From Saccharospirillum sp039982735 (lineage in GTDB: Bacteria > Pseudomonadota > Gammaproteobacteria > Pseudomonadales > Natronospirillaceae), in the NCBI RefSeq assembly GCF_039982735.1, contig NZ_JBDWXV010000017.1, forward strand, positions 1 to 64,000: DNA of 64,000 bases, written 5' to 3'. The notes below the pieces were generated by a model, which did not search any database, had not been told where the DNA came from, and saw only the letters and a program-made list of their open reading frames with translations. Shown here piece after piece: positions 24,358 through 34,000 of this stretch. Positions within the stretch are counted from its first letter, which is position 1. Each line of letters starts with the position of its first letter. A program made the position numbers and the translations under genes.

Positions 24358-26958
24358 ATGCCGCTACCAAACCGACTTCACAGCGCCCTTTGGGCGACGC
24401 TCGCCCTGGGACTGACAGCGACTGGTTCAGGTAACGGCGCCTGGGCCGACAGTACCGCGAGCCCTGACAATCAGGGCATCCTGACCGACTGGCGACCGTA
24501 CGATCAGTTGCCAGCACGCGAGCGGGCAGGCATCGCACCCTATTGCCCCGGTGGTTTTGTCGACCCGTTGCGCTCCGACCCCAATGTCGACCCCAACTTG
24601 CCCGACGAACAAAGCCCGCTGTTTTTCCGGTTCGATGAAAGCCGCCTGCTCACGCCCGACCAAGCCCACCTGGTTGGCAACGTCAACGCGCGTCAGAACA
24701 GTTTTCAGTTTCTGGCCGATGAAATTACCTACCAGCGCAGCACCGGCACCGGAGAACTGATGGGGAATGTGCAACTGCGCACCCTGGGCGCCATGGTTGG
24801 CGGCAACACCGCCCAGCTCGATCTAGACAAGCGCAGCTCCGATATCAACGACGCCTATTTTGCCCTGCACGATCAAGATTTGCACGGCCAGGCCAACCGC
24901 ATGTCGCGTCAGGGCGATAGCTTGCTGACCGGCCAGAGCGTCGCCTTTACCCGCTGTATGCCACAAAACCCGGGCTGGCAGATTCGCGCTGCCCGCTTCG
25001 AAGTGAACCGGGATACTGGCATCGCCAAAGCCTGGCATGCCCGCTTCCAGATCAAATCGGTCCCGGTGCTCTATGTGCCTTATGTCTCCTTTCCGATCGA
25101 CGACCGGCGACGCAGTGGTTTTCTGGCCGGCACCTACGGTCTGGCGACTGAAAACCCCGGCTTCAATGAACTCTCCGTACCCTATTACCTGAACCTGGCA
25201 CCAAACTACGACGACACCTTCACGCTGCACTATTATTCGGATCTGGGTCTGCTCGCGCGCAACGAATTCCGGTTCCTGACGGAAGACCACAACGGCGTGT
25301 CCGATCTCGACGTGCAAGTGTCGCAACCCAACGACACCCTGGATGCCAATACCGAGGCTCCGCGCCGCTGGGCGTTCGGACACAGCCAGTCCGGCCAGTT
25401 GGGAGACGCCACCGGTTACGATCTTTCCACCCGTTGGGTCAGCGACATACGCTACGACCAGAACTTTAACGACGGCGGCGACATCGTCGAGGACCAGACA
25501 CTGAACCTGAACCTGCGTCATCGAATCCGCACCGGCACCCTGAGGTTCGGCTCGGCGTTCACCACCCCGGTTCAGGACAGCCCGGAAAACTTCCAGACGG
25601 CCAAAGTGACCGCCAGCACCCGCTTCGGTAACGTCACCCCCAGTGTGCTTGCCGAATGGCAGGAACCCAAAGACGACGACGTTACCGCGGCCAGCCACGA
25701 ACTGAAACGCTTGCCGGAACTGAGCTTGCGCTACAACAGCCTGAGTTTGCCGGGCAATCTGAACCTGGGCGCAACGGGCACCTACAGCCTATTCAGCCGC
25801 CAGCTCGACACCGACCGGCTAAACGATTTGAGTGCTTCCCAGATCGACCTGGCAACGGATTCTCAGCGGTTTTACCTGAACACCCGACTCAGCTACCCGC
25901 TGGATGTTGAATGGGGTTACCTGCGTCCCGAAATTGAAGGCCTGGCTTTGGCCTATCAGCAATCGAATCCGGTCGACCCGGACTTCAACTTCAAACCGGA
26001 AGAGTTCACCGCCACGCCCAATGCGGTTAACTGGCGCGCCACCGTCGATAGCCGCTTAATTGCCGAACGCCCCTACGCTGCTGGCAGCAACGTCTGGGTG
26101 CACTCCATCGAACCGCGGTTGCACTACACCTATACCCCCTTTGTCGATCAGGAAGCCCTGCCCGATCTGAACACCAGCCCGGTAGACAACGATTTCGCGC
26201 TGTTCACCAAGTCCCGGTTTTCAGGGCTTGACCGCATTGGCGATATGAACCGCCTGAGCGCGGCCCTCGACACCCGATTGCGCGATAAGCAAAGCGGCCG
26301 GGAACTGGCGTTTCTAGGGGTCAGCAAAGGCATCAAGCTGAGTCAGGAGCGAGTGGGCGAGAGGACGACCGCCGACGAAAACCCGGATTTCAGCCCGGAA
26401 TACAGCCCCAACTACCTGGATGCCCGCTGGGCGCCAACCCGACAGGTGAACCTCAATGCCAGCGCCCAGTTCGAACACCAGAGCCTGGACCTGCAAGCCT
26501 ACAGCCTCGATGTGACCTTTCTTCCCAGCGACCGGCGATTCATTCGCCTGGCGGTCAGTGGCGACCGGCCCGACCCGGACGAATCTCCGGCGGGCTATCA
26601 GAGTTTTGGTGCCTCCGGTTACTGGACAGTGCGTGAAAACCTGGCCCTCATTGGGTACGCTAACTGGTCGCGTCCGCTCGACGAAGACGGTAACGTGACC
26701 GACGACTACGCCTACACCGATCTGGTGTACGGCATCGACTACGACAGCTGCTGCTGGAACCTGCGCCTGGTCGGCTACAACAGCGTGCCGGATGAAGATG
26801 AAGACACCATCGGCACCGGTCTGTTTGCCAGCAGGGCTGAACAGGGTGTTAAATTTGAAGTCACCCTCAAAGGCCTGGGCGGCAGCACCGGTAATGTTGA
26901 AAGTTTACTGGATGAAAAAGTGCCCGGTTACCGGGGCCGCCTGTACAATTACCGATGA
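24358..26958 (+). CDS. lptD: LptD, LPS-assembly outer membrane protein
   Basis: An 866-residue outer membrane component of the Lpt machine that inserts lipopolysaccharide in the outer leaflet. It has a signal peptide (LHSALWATLALGLTATGSGNGAWA), an OstA/jelly-roll domain (HLVGNVNARQNSFQFLADEITYQRSTGTGELMGNVQL) and the LptD barrel (YVPYVSFPIDDRRRSGFL; C-terminal DYDSCCWNLRLVGYNS). The adjacent CC pair and the earlier RCMP cysteine are the expected disulfide residues. The ATG at 24358 has only a weak ribosome site but gives a proper signal peptide. It is first in the lptD-surA-pdxA-ksgA-apaH series. Confidence 0.96.
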   Translation: MPLPNRLHSALWATLALGLTATGSGNGAWADSTASPDNQGILTDWRPYDQLPARERAGIAPYCPGGFVDPLRSDPNVDPNLPDEQSPLFFRFDESRLLTPDQAHLVGNVNARQNSFQFLADEITYQRSTGTGELMGNVQLRTLGAMVGGNTAQLDLDKRSSDINDAYFALHDQDLHGQANRMSRQGDSLLTGQSVAFTRCMPQNPGWQIRAARFEVNRDTGIAKAWHARFQIKSVPVLYVPYVSFPIDDRRRSGFLAGTYGLATENPGFNELSVPYYLNLAPNYDDTFTLHYYSDLGLLARNEFRFLTEDHNGVSDLDVQVSQPNDTLDANTEAPRRWAFGHSQSGQLGDATGYDLSTRWVSDIRYDQNFNDGGDIVEDQTLNLNLRHRIRTGTLRFGSAFTTPVQDSPENFQTAKVTASTRFGNVTPSVLAEWQEPKDDDVTAASHELKRLPELSLRYNSLSLPGNLNLGATGTYSLFSRQLDTDRLNDLSASQIDLATDSQRFYLNTRLSYPLDVEWGYLRPEIEGLALAYQQSNPVDPDFNFKPEEFTATPNAVNWRATVDSRLIAERPYAAGSNVWVHSIEPRLHYTYTPFVDQEALPDLNTSPVDNDFALFTKSRFSGLDRIGDMNRLSAALDTRLRDKQSGRELAFLGVSKGIKLSQERVGERTTADENPDFSPEYSPNYLDARWAPTRQVNLNASAQFEHQSLDLQAYSLDVTFLPSDRRFIRLAVSGDRPDPDESPAGYQSFGASGYWTVRENLALIGYANWSRPLDEDGNVTDDYAYTDLVYGIDYDSCCWNLRLVGYNSVPDEDEDTIGTGLFASRAEQGVKFEVTLKGLGGSTGNVESLLDEKVPGYRGRLYNYR

Positions 26959-27029
26959 CCGAACCATCGACGCTCGCTGACGCTGGCGGGCGACGTTGCC
27001 ACACTATTTAGTTACTGGGAGTTTTTGCC

Positions 27030-28253
27030 GTGTTTCACCTGTTTAACCGCCTGGGTGCCTGCGCCCTGGTCATCGCCGGGTTTAGCATGCCCGCGCAATC
27101 GGAAGAGCTGCTCGACCGCATTATTGCCGTGGCCAACGAAGACGTGGTGACCGCCAATGAACTGGTGCAGCGTACCCAATCGGTGCGGGACCAGTACGCC
27201 AGCAACCCCGGCGTGCTCCCCCCGCAGAATGAACTGCGCCGGCAAATACTCGACGCCCTGATACTCGAACGGCTGCAACTGCAACTGGCCGACTCCATCA
27301 ACCTGCGCATAACCGACTCACAAGTAAACGAGGCCGTGAACCGCCTGGCCCGGCAGCGCAATATGTCATTGGAACAGTTCATTGCCGCTCTGCAACGCAA
27401 CGGTCAGGACTTTCCAACCGTGCGTGAACAGGTGCGTCAGGAGCTGACCATTGGTGAGGTACGCCGCCAGTATGTCGGCCGCACCGTTCGGGTCACAGAA
27501 GGTGAGGTCGAGCGTTACCTGAATACACTGGCAGGCCAATCGATGGCCGAAGCCCAGTTTGAACTGGCTTATCGTCGTTTCACCCCGGAAGAAGCCGACG
27601 CCGCACGCACACTGCGCGACGAACTGAACCAGGGCCAGCGCCTGAACGACGACCCGGAAGCCCGCAACCTGGGGCTGCGCAAGGTCGATGAACTGCCCAG
27701 CGTGTTTCGCACCGTTGTTCCGGTTATGGAGCTGGATGAAGCCGTACTGGTTGAACGCGACGATGCCCTGCACCTGGCGCAACTGATCAGTAAAAACGAA
27801 CGCCGCGCCGTTCAGGTGGAACAGTACCGGGTTCGCCATATTCTGATTCGGCCCAACGTGGTGCTGAACGAAGAGCAGGCTCAAACCCTGCTGACCGATT
27901 TGCGCGAACGCATTCAAGATGGAGAAGACATGGCCAGCCTGGCCAACCAGTTCACCGACGACCTGGGCAGCAAGGGCGACGGCGGTGACCTCGGCTGGCG
28001 CCAGGCCGAAGATTTTGTGCGCGCTTTTGCCAGCCAGGTACGCTCAATGCCAATTGGCGACGTCAGCCCCGTGTTTCAATCCGAATTCGGGTTTCACATT
28101 CTGCGGGTTGAAGACCAGCGCACCCAGGACATCGGCCTCGATGTTCTGCGCCAGCAAGTCCGTGAAACCCTGTCCGAGCGCAAGTACCAGGAAGCCCTGG
28201 AGCGCTGGCTGGTAGAGCTGAGAGCCCAGAGTTTTGTCGAGGTTCGGCTTTGA
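27030..28253 (+). CDS. surA: SurA, periplasmic chaperone and peptidyl-prolyl isomerase
   Basis: A 407-residue periplasmic chaperone for outer membrane proteins, including LptD encoded next to it. Translation starts at GTG 27030 with GGGAG upstream. It has a signal peptide (ACALVIAGFSMPAQS), a SurA N-terminal domain (DRIIAVANEDVVTANELVQR) and two parvulin domains. The second is well conserved (VRHILIRPNVVLNEEQAQTLL to FGFHILRVEDQR), while the first (about 170-270) is more divergent, as in the family. Its TGA overlaps the pdxA start codon. Confidence 0.96.
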   Translation: MFHLFNRLGACALVIAGFSMPAQSEELLDRIIAVANEDVVTANELVQRTQSVRDQYASNPGVLPPQNELRRQILDALILERLQLQLADSINLRITDSQVNEAVNRLARQRNMSLEQFIAALQRNGQDFPTVREQVRQELTIGEVRRQYVGRTVRVTEGEVERYLNTLAGQSMAEAQFELAYRRFTPEEADAARTLRDELNQGQRLNDDPEARNLGLRKVDELPSVFRTVVPVMELDEAVLVERDDALHLAQLISKNERRAVQVEQYRVRHILIRPNVVLNEEQAQTLLTDLRERIQDGEDMASLANQFTDDLGSKGDGGDLGWRQAEDFVRAFASQVRSMPIGDVSPVFQSEFGFHILRVEDQRTQDIGLDVLRQQVRETLSERKYQEALERWLVELRAQSFVEVRL

Positions 28254-29245
28254 CATTGCCCCTGGCCATTACACCCGGTGAACCGGCTGGCATCGGCCCC
28301 GACCTGGTGCTGAAGCAGGCCCTGAACCGTCACGACGGCCCCTGGTTTGCCATTGCAGACCCCGGGTTGCTGGCATCACGCGCCACCCTGCTGGGGCTCG
28401 ACATTACCCTGCAGGAAATTCACTCGCCCGATGAGCTAACCAGCCACACGCCCGGCACCCTTCCGGTGCTGCCGGTTCGGCTGCGGGCCCCGTGTGAACC
28501 TGGCGTGCTCAACCCGGCCAATGCGGCCTATGTGCTGGAAACCCTCGATGTCGCCATTGACCTCGCCCTGGCCAACCGGGTCGCTCTGGTTACCGGCCCG
28601 GTGCACAAGGGTGTGATCAACGAGGCCGGCATTCCCTTCACCGGCCATACCGAATACCTCGAAACCAAAGCCGGGGTCGAACAGGTGGTGATGATGCTGG
28701 CGACCGCAGGCTTGCGCGTTGCCCTGGTGACCACTCACCTGCCATTGAGCGCCGTGCCCGGGGCCATTACTGCCGATAAAATCAAACGCGTCACCGCCGT
28801 CTTGCACGCTGCCCTGATTCAGGATTTTGGCTGCCCGACACCGCATATTCTGGTCACCGGCCTGAACCCCCATGCCGGCGAAGGCGGCCACCTGGGCCGG
28901 GAAGAAATCGAGATTATTGAACCAGCACTGGATGAATTGCGCACGCTGGGCTGGAGCCTGGAAGGCCCGCTACCGGCCGATACGCTGTTCCAGCCACACT
29001 ACCTCGACCGCGCCGACGCCGTGCTTGCCATGTACCACGATCAGGGCCTGCCGGTCTTGAAATACAAGGGGTTCGGCGCCGCCGTCAACATCACTCTCGG
29101 CCTGCCGTTTATTCGCACCTCGGTCGACCATGGCACCGCGCTCGACCTGGCCGGCACCGGCCGCGCCAGCGATGGCTCCCTTGCCGTCGCCCTCACCACC
29201 GCCTTCACCATGGCCAACCACCGGAGCCAGCACACGCATGCATAA
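28250..29245 (+). CDS. pdxA: PdxA, 4-hydroxythreonine-4-phosphate dehydrogenase
   Basis: A 331-residue NAD-dependent enzyme of the DXP-dependent vitamin B6 pathway. It starts at TTG 28250, overlapping the surA stop, giving PLAITPGEPAGIGPDL, the canonical N-terminus. Metal and substrate motifs are present: TGPVHKGVINEAGIPFTGHTEYL, then AMYHDQGLPVLKYKGFGAAVNITLGLPFIRTSVDHGTA. It overlaps ksgA by 8 bp. Confidence 0.96.
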   Translation: MTLPLAITPGEPAGIGPDLVLKQALNRHDGPWFAIADPGLLASRATLLGLDITLQEIHSPDELTSHTPGTLPVLPVRLRAPCEPGVLNPANAAYVLETLDVAIDLALANRVALVTGPVHKGVINEAGIPFTGHTEYLETKAGVEQVVMMLATAGLRVALVTTHLPLSAVPGAITADKIKRVTAVLHAALIQDFGCPTPHILVTGLNPHAGEGGHLGREEIEIIEPALDELRTLGWSLEGPLPADTLFQPHYLDRADAVLAMYHDQGLPVLKYKGFGAAVNITLGLPFIRTSVDHGTALDLAGTGRASDGSLAVALTTAFTMANHRSQHTHA

Positions 29246-30029
29246 AGCACGCAAACGATTTGGACAGAACTTCCTGCACGACGCCGGCATCATCGACCGC
29301 ATCGTCAAAAGCATTGCGCCCAAACCCGGCCAGCACGTTATCGAGATCGGCCCCGGTCATGGTGCCCTAACCGAACCCCTGCTCGACGCCACCGGTGGCG
29401 AGCTGGATGTAGTGGAACTCGACCGCGACCTGATCCCGATTCTGCGCACCAAATTCTTCCGGGCTGAAAAACTGCGTATCCACGAAGCCGACGCCCTCAG
29501 TTTTGATTTTGGCAGCCTGGCAACAGACGAACGCCCGATGCGTCTGGTCGGTAACCTGCCGTACAACATCTCGACACCGCTGATGTTTCATCTGCTCAAC
29601 TACGCCGATAGAATCCACGACATGCATTTCATGCTGCAAAAAGAAGTGGTGCAACGGTTGTGCGCCGCGCCCGGCGACAACGCCTATGGCCGCCTGGGCA
29701 TCATGATGCAGTACCACTGCGAAGCGCGGTATCTGTTCACCGTACCGCCGGGCGCTTTTACTCCGGCACCCAAGGTCGAATCGGCCATCGTTCGCCTGAA
29801 CCCGCGAAAGACACTGCCGTTTGTGGCCAAAGACCCGAAAAAATTCGAAATCGTTGTGCGTACGGCCTTCGGCCAGCGCCGCAAAACCCTGCGCAACAAC
29901 CTGAAAACCCTGATCAGCGATGCACAGCTCGAAGCCATCGGTATCAACCCGGGCGCACGCGCTGAAACCCTGGGCATCGAACAGTTTGTTAACATTGCCA
30001 ATGCACTGAGTGACGCGGAGGGTTCATGA
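29238..30029 (+). CDS. ksgA: KsgA (RsmA), 16S rRNA adenine dimethyltransferase
   Basis: A 263-residue SAM-dependent enzyme that dimethylates two adjacent adenosines near the 3' end of 16S rRNA, a late ribosome biogenesis step. Motifs: RFGQNFLHDAG at the start, SAM motif I VIEIGPGHGALTEPLL, catalytic motif NLPYNIST, and the C-terminal AFGQRRKTLRNNLK. I start it at ATG 29238 inside the end of pdxA; the frame opens much earlier but those residues are not homologous. Its end overlaps apaH by 4 bp. Confidence 0.97.
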   Translation: MHKARKRFGQNFLHDAGIIDRIVKSIAPKPGQHVIEIGPGHGALTEPLLDATGGELDVVELDRDLIPILRTKFFRAEKLRIHEADALSFDFGSLATDERPMRLVGNLPYNISTPLMFHLLNYADRIHDMHFMLQKEVVQRLCAAPGDNAYGRLGIMMQYHCEARYLFTVPPGAFTPAPKVESAIVRLNPRKTLPFVAKDPKKFEIVVRTAFGQRRKTLRNNLKTLISDAQLEAIGINPGARAETLGIEQFVNIANALSDAEGS

Positions 30030-30856
30030 CGCTGTACGCCGTTGGCGACCTGCAAGGCTCCCGCGAACCGCTCGAACTGCTGCTCGAGGCTGTTAAATTC
30101 GACCCGTCAGCAGACCAGCTTTGGCTCGCGGGAGACCTGGTCAACCGGGGTAAAGACTCACTCGGCTGCCTGCGCCTGGTCAAAGGGCTCGGCGCTGCGG
30201 CCCAAACCGTACTTGGCAACCACGACCTGCATCTGCTGGCACTCGCCCATAGCGACAAACCGCGCAAAAGCAACCCGGACCTCGATGCCATTCTCAACGC
30301 CGAAAACGCCGACACGCTGCTTGGCTGGCTGCGCCAACAACCCCTGTTGCTGCAAGACACGACGCGCAAACTGCTGATGACCCACGCTGGCATTCCGCCA
30401 AACTGGAGCGATCAGCAAGCCATCGACCGCGCTCGCGAACTGGAAACCGTGCTGGCCGATGACAACCAGTTCAACACCTTCATTCAGGGCATGTACGGCA
30501 ATGAGCCCAATGTCTGGAGCGACGATCTGACCGGTCTGGACCGCTGGCGCTACATCACCAACGCCTACACCAGAATGCGCTTCTGCGGCCCGGGCGGCGA
30601 ACTGGAATTCGACAACAAAGAAGGCGCAGACACCCCACCCAAAGGCATGAAACCCTGGTTCGAATGGCCCGCCCAACGCCAGCACACCTTATTGTTCGGC
30701 CACTGGGCCGCGCTGATGGGCAAAACCGGCAACGACGACATCATTGCCCTCGATACCGGCTACGTTTGGGATAACTATTTGACCCTGATGAACATGGACA
30801 GCGGCGAACGCTGGCAATGCGATACCACCGGCATCGTGTTCAGAAACGAGGGCTAA
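30026..30856 (+). CDS. apaH: ApaH, symmetrical bis(5'-nucleosyl)-tetraphosphatase
   Basis: A 276-residue phosphatase hydrolysing Ap4A to two ADP and able to remove Np4 caps from RNA. Metallophosphatase motifs are intact: YAVGDLQGSREPLELLL, LWLAGDLVNRGKDSLGCL, VLGNHDLHLLAL, and FGHWAALMGKTGNDDIIALDTG. It ends the lptD operon. There is no apaG between ksgA and apaH, unlike E. coli. A hairpin (GAGGGC/GCCCTC, 30848-30864) straddles the stop codon but lacks a T-run. Confidence 0.97.
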   Translation: MTLYAVGDLQGSREPLELLLEAVKFDPSADQLWLAGDLVNRGKDSLGCLRLVKGLGAAAQTVLGNHDLHLLALAHSDKPRKSNPDLDAILNAENADTLLGWLRQQPLLLQDTTRKLLMTHAGIPPNWSDQQAIDRARELETVLADDNQFNTFIQGMYGNEPNVWSDDLTGLDRWRYITNAYTRMRFCGPGGELEFDNKEGADTPPKGMKPWFEWPAQRQHTLLFGHWAALMGKTGNDDIIALDTGYVWDNYLTLMNMDSGERWQCDTTGIVFRNEG

Positions 30857-31040
30857 ACGCCCTCACAACGATGTAACCAATTCCCACAATCTTCGTGCAA
30901 TCCATCACATAAACACGCACCGCCACCCCCACACCATTGGTCTTGACCAAACACCCCGGTAAGCTCCCCGCTTTCTGTTTTGTCGAAACGATTCCAAGCA
31001 GCACGCTGTCGCACGGAAGCCTAAAAGGACACAAGGACAC

Positions 31041-34000
31041 ATGAGCGACGAATTCAGCTACGACCCCTGGGGTGACAACACCGCCGGGGCATCCAATAAC
31101 GCCTGGCAACATTCAACCGATCCGCTGGATGAAGCCTCTGCATCCGGTACATCCTCCGAACCGGCTCGCCCCCGAGGCAACCGCCAGGCTGTCGCCGACC
31201 TTTCCCCGGCCATTCGCAACCAGTTGAACCCGCACTGGTCCGCCTGGACTCTGCTCAGCCCCGAAGAAGCCCGTTACTTAACGGCCAATGAGCGCACCCG
31301 CTTCTTTACGCTCAACCGGCGCGGCCGCTGGGAAGCAACCCGGGGCCGCGTTGCCGGCACAACCGAGCGCTGGGTCTGCCTGGAAAAAGTACCGTCCAAC
31401 CTTAACCGAACCGCCCGCTCCGGCAGCGGCTCAACCGCCGCGCCCGCGGGCGACCGACTTACCGCAAACCAGGAAGAAGCCGAGGCGATTCAAACCTACC
31501 AGCCCGAAGGCACCCGCACCGATCACGACCTGCACCTGAGCTACCTCGACGACCAGGGCGAACCGGTGCCCGACATCCAATACACCGTCACCCTGCAGAA
31601 CCAGGAACACCGTGGCCGCTTGAATGAACAGGGTGAAGCCACGCTATACAACCTGCCTGCGGGCGAAGCCACCATTCTGTACCAGGCCGACCATTCCCGG
31701 CTGCCGCAACTGCGCAGTGAACTGGCCACCCTGCTCGACAACATCATCAATGAGCGCTCCGACCGCAAACAGATCATGGATGACCTGCTGGCCGAGAGTA
31801 ATTACCTCGAACAGGGGCTGATCCTCACCGGCGCGTTCATGGTTTCCCTGTGGGACAGCACCAAAGACCTGGCCAGCACCACCGTCGATATCGTCACCGG
31901 CACCGCCGACACCCTGGCCAGCGCCAGTAGCGCGCTGTATGAAAAACTGGCCGATGGCTATTCACTGGAAGAACTCGAAGACGACTTCGCCTATGTAGTC
32001 GCCGAAGCTGGACACGCCTTGGATCAGGCCCAGAAGGCCTACACCGTACTCACATGGCTGGCTACCGATGAGGAGACCTGGGACCTACTGGTCAGCTTCC
32101 CCAAGCGCTTTTTCGAGTCGATGAGCACGGTCGAAAAAGTCGAGGCCCTGGGCGCCCTCGCCTTCGATATCCTGTTCGCCATCGCGCTCGCCGTTGCTAC
32201 TGCACTTTCGGCCGGCGCTGCTGCCGCCGTGGCCGGCTCGGCCGCTGCGATCAAATACTCCCGGTATTTCACTGACTGCATTGGCACACTGCGCCGCATC
32301 TATCACGTCTTGCCGACGGGTATTATTGAACGACGCTATGACCAGGTTCGCCTGCAAAGCCCGGAACAGTACCACACCGGCCAGTCCAGCATTCCGACCG
32401 CAACACTGGCCCGCCCCAACGAAACAGAGACCCACTCGCAAAGCACCACCGATACCGACGAATCCACTCTGTGTGAAGCCAACAGCACCACCTGTGGCGA
32501 CCCGATCAACATGCTCACCGGGGAAGAACTGTTTTCCCAGGTCGATTTCGAACTCGGCGGCCCACTGCCCCTGGTGTGGAAACGCCTCTACCGCAGCACC
32601 GCCAGCGCTCGCAAGGGAGACCTCGGTTTCGGCTGGAGCCACCCATTCGACCAGAGCCTGACGTTAAAAGACGGCGACCTGGTACACCGGGATGCCGAAG
32701 GCGCGTCCATCCGCTTTCCACTGCCTGAAGACCGCCAACGCTGGCGCAACCAGAACGGTACAGTCATCAGTCGCTTTGGCGACGCCCTCAGCCTGCGTCT
32801 GGCAGGCGTGGTTCACCACTTCGAGCCCGACCCTCAGCAACCGGACCGGTGGCGGCTAAACCAATTGACCACGGCAGACCGAACCCACCGCTGGGCGTTG
32901 CAACACGACGATACCGACACCGGCAGGGGCCGTCTGATTCGTGCCACCGCCAGCTGGGGTGCCCGGCTACACTTCCACACCGGTCGGCACGGCTGGCACC
33001 GCATTACCGGTCGAGCGCACGAACATGTCCCCGAGCGCACCCTGGCTCACTACCGACTGGACCAGACCGGCGACCTTATTGCCGCCCGGAACCACAGTGG
33101 CCAGGTGGAACACTACCGCTACCACCACCATCTGTTTCAGCTAAGACGCACCGCCACCGGCCTGACCTTCCGTTTCGAATGGGATGGCACCGGCCCCACC
33201 GCCCGCTGCACCCGGCAATACGCCGACAGCGGCGACTACGACTACCGCTTTGAATGGCAACCCGAGCAGCGCACCAGTACCTCCACCGACGGCAGGGGCT
33301 ATACCGAGACTTTCGTATTCGATGCCGAAGGCCACCTGACGCAACGCACCCGGCCCGATGGCAGCGTTGAGCGCTGGCAATACAACAGCCGAAGCCAACT
33401 GCAAGCCCACACCGATCCGCTCGGCAACGCCACCCGCTTCGAGTACGACGCCCGCGACCGCCTGGTAAAACGCACCGACGCCCTCGGCCATGAAGTGCAC
33501 CTGCACTACTGGAGCAACAGCCAACAACCGAGCCAGATCATCGACCCGCTCGGGCGGAGTACCCAATACGACTACAACAGCGAAGGTCAGCTAACCGCCC
33601 TGCGCCACCCAGGCGGCACCGAAGAACGCTGGGCTTACGCGGGCGACCACCTGATCGCCCACCGCGACACACAAGGCAGAGAAAACCGGTACCTCTGGAA
33701 CGAACGCAGCGGCCAACTCGCCCGCCACCTGTGCCTGGTGACCGACGCTCGTGAAGGCGCAACAACACCCTCGCTTCCCGACGATTGGAACCGGCTGCCC
33801 GAGGAACGCGCCGCCAATCTACTGGCCGACCCACGCATCACCGCCATAGCTGACACCCGGTTCGACTATGACGACCAGGGCCGAATGCATACCCATACCA
33901 ACCAAAACGGTCAGCAACAACACTTTCAGTACGACGACAACGGCCGACTGATCACCCAACTGAACGAACACAACCAGGCCTGGCGCTACGACTACGACAC

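Noticed and set aside
24823..25698. 291-codon minus-strand frame opposite lptD
   Set aside because: Antisense shadow of a canonical LptD sequence.
26959..27029. Terminator between lptD and surA
   Set aside because: Only a weak GC-rich repeat with no T-run; the operon probably reads through.
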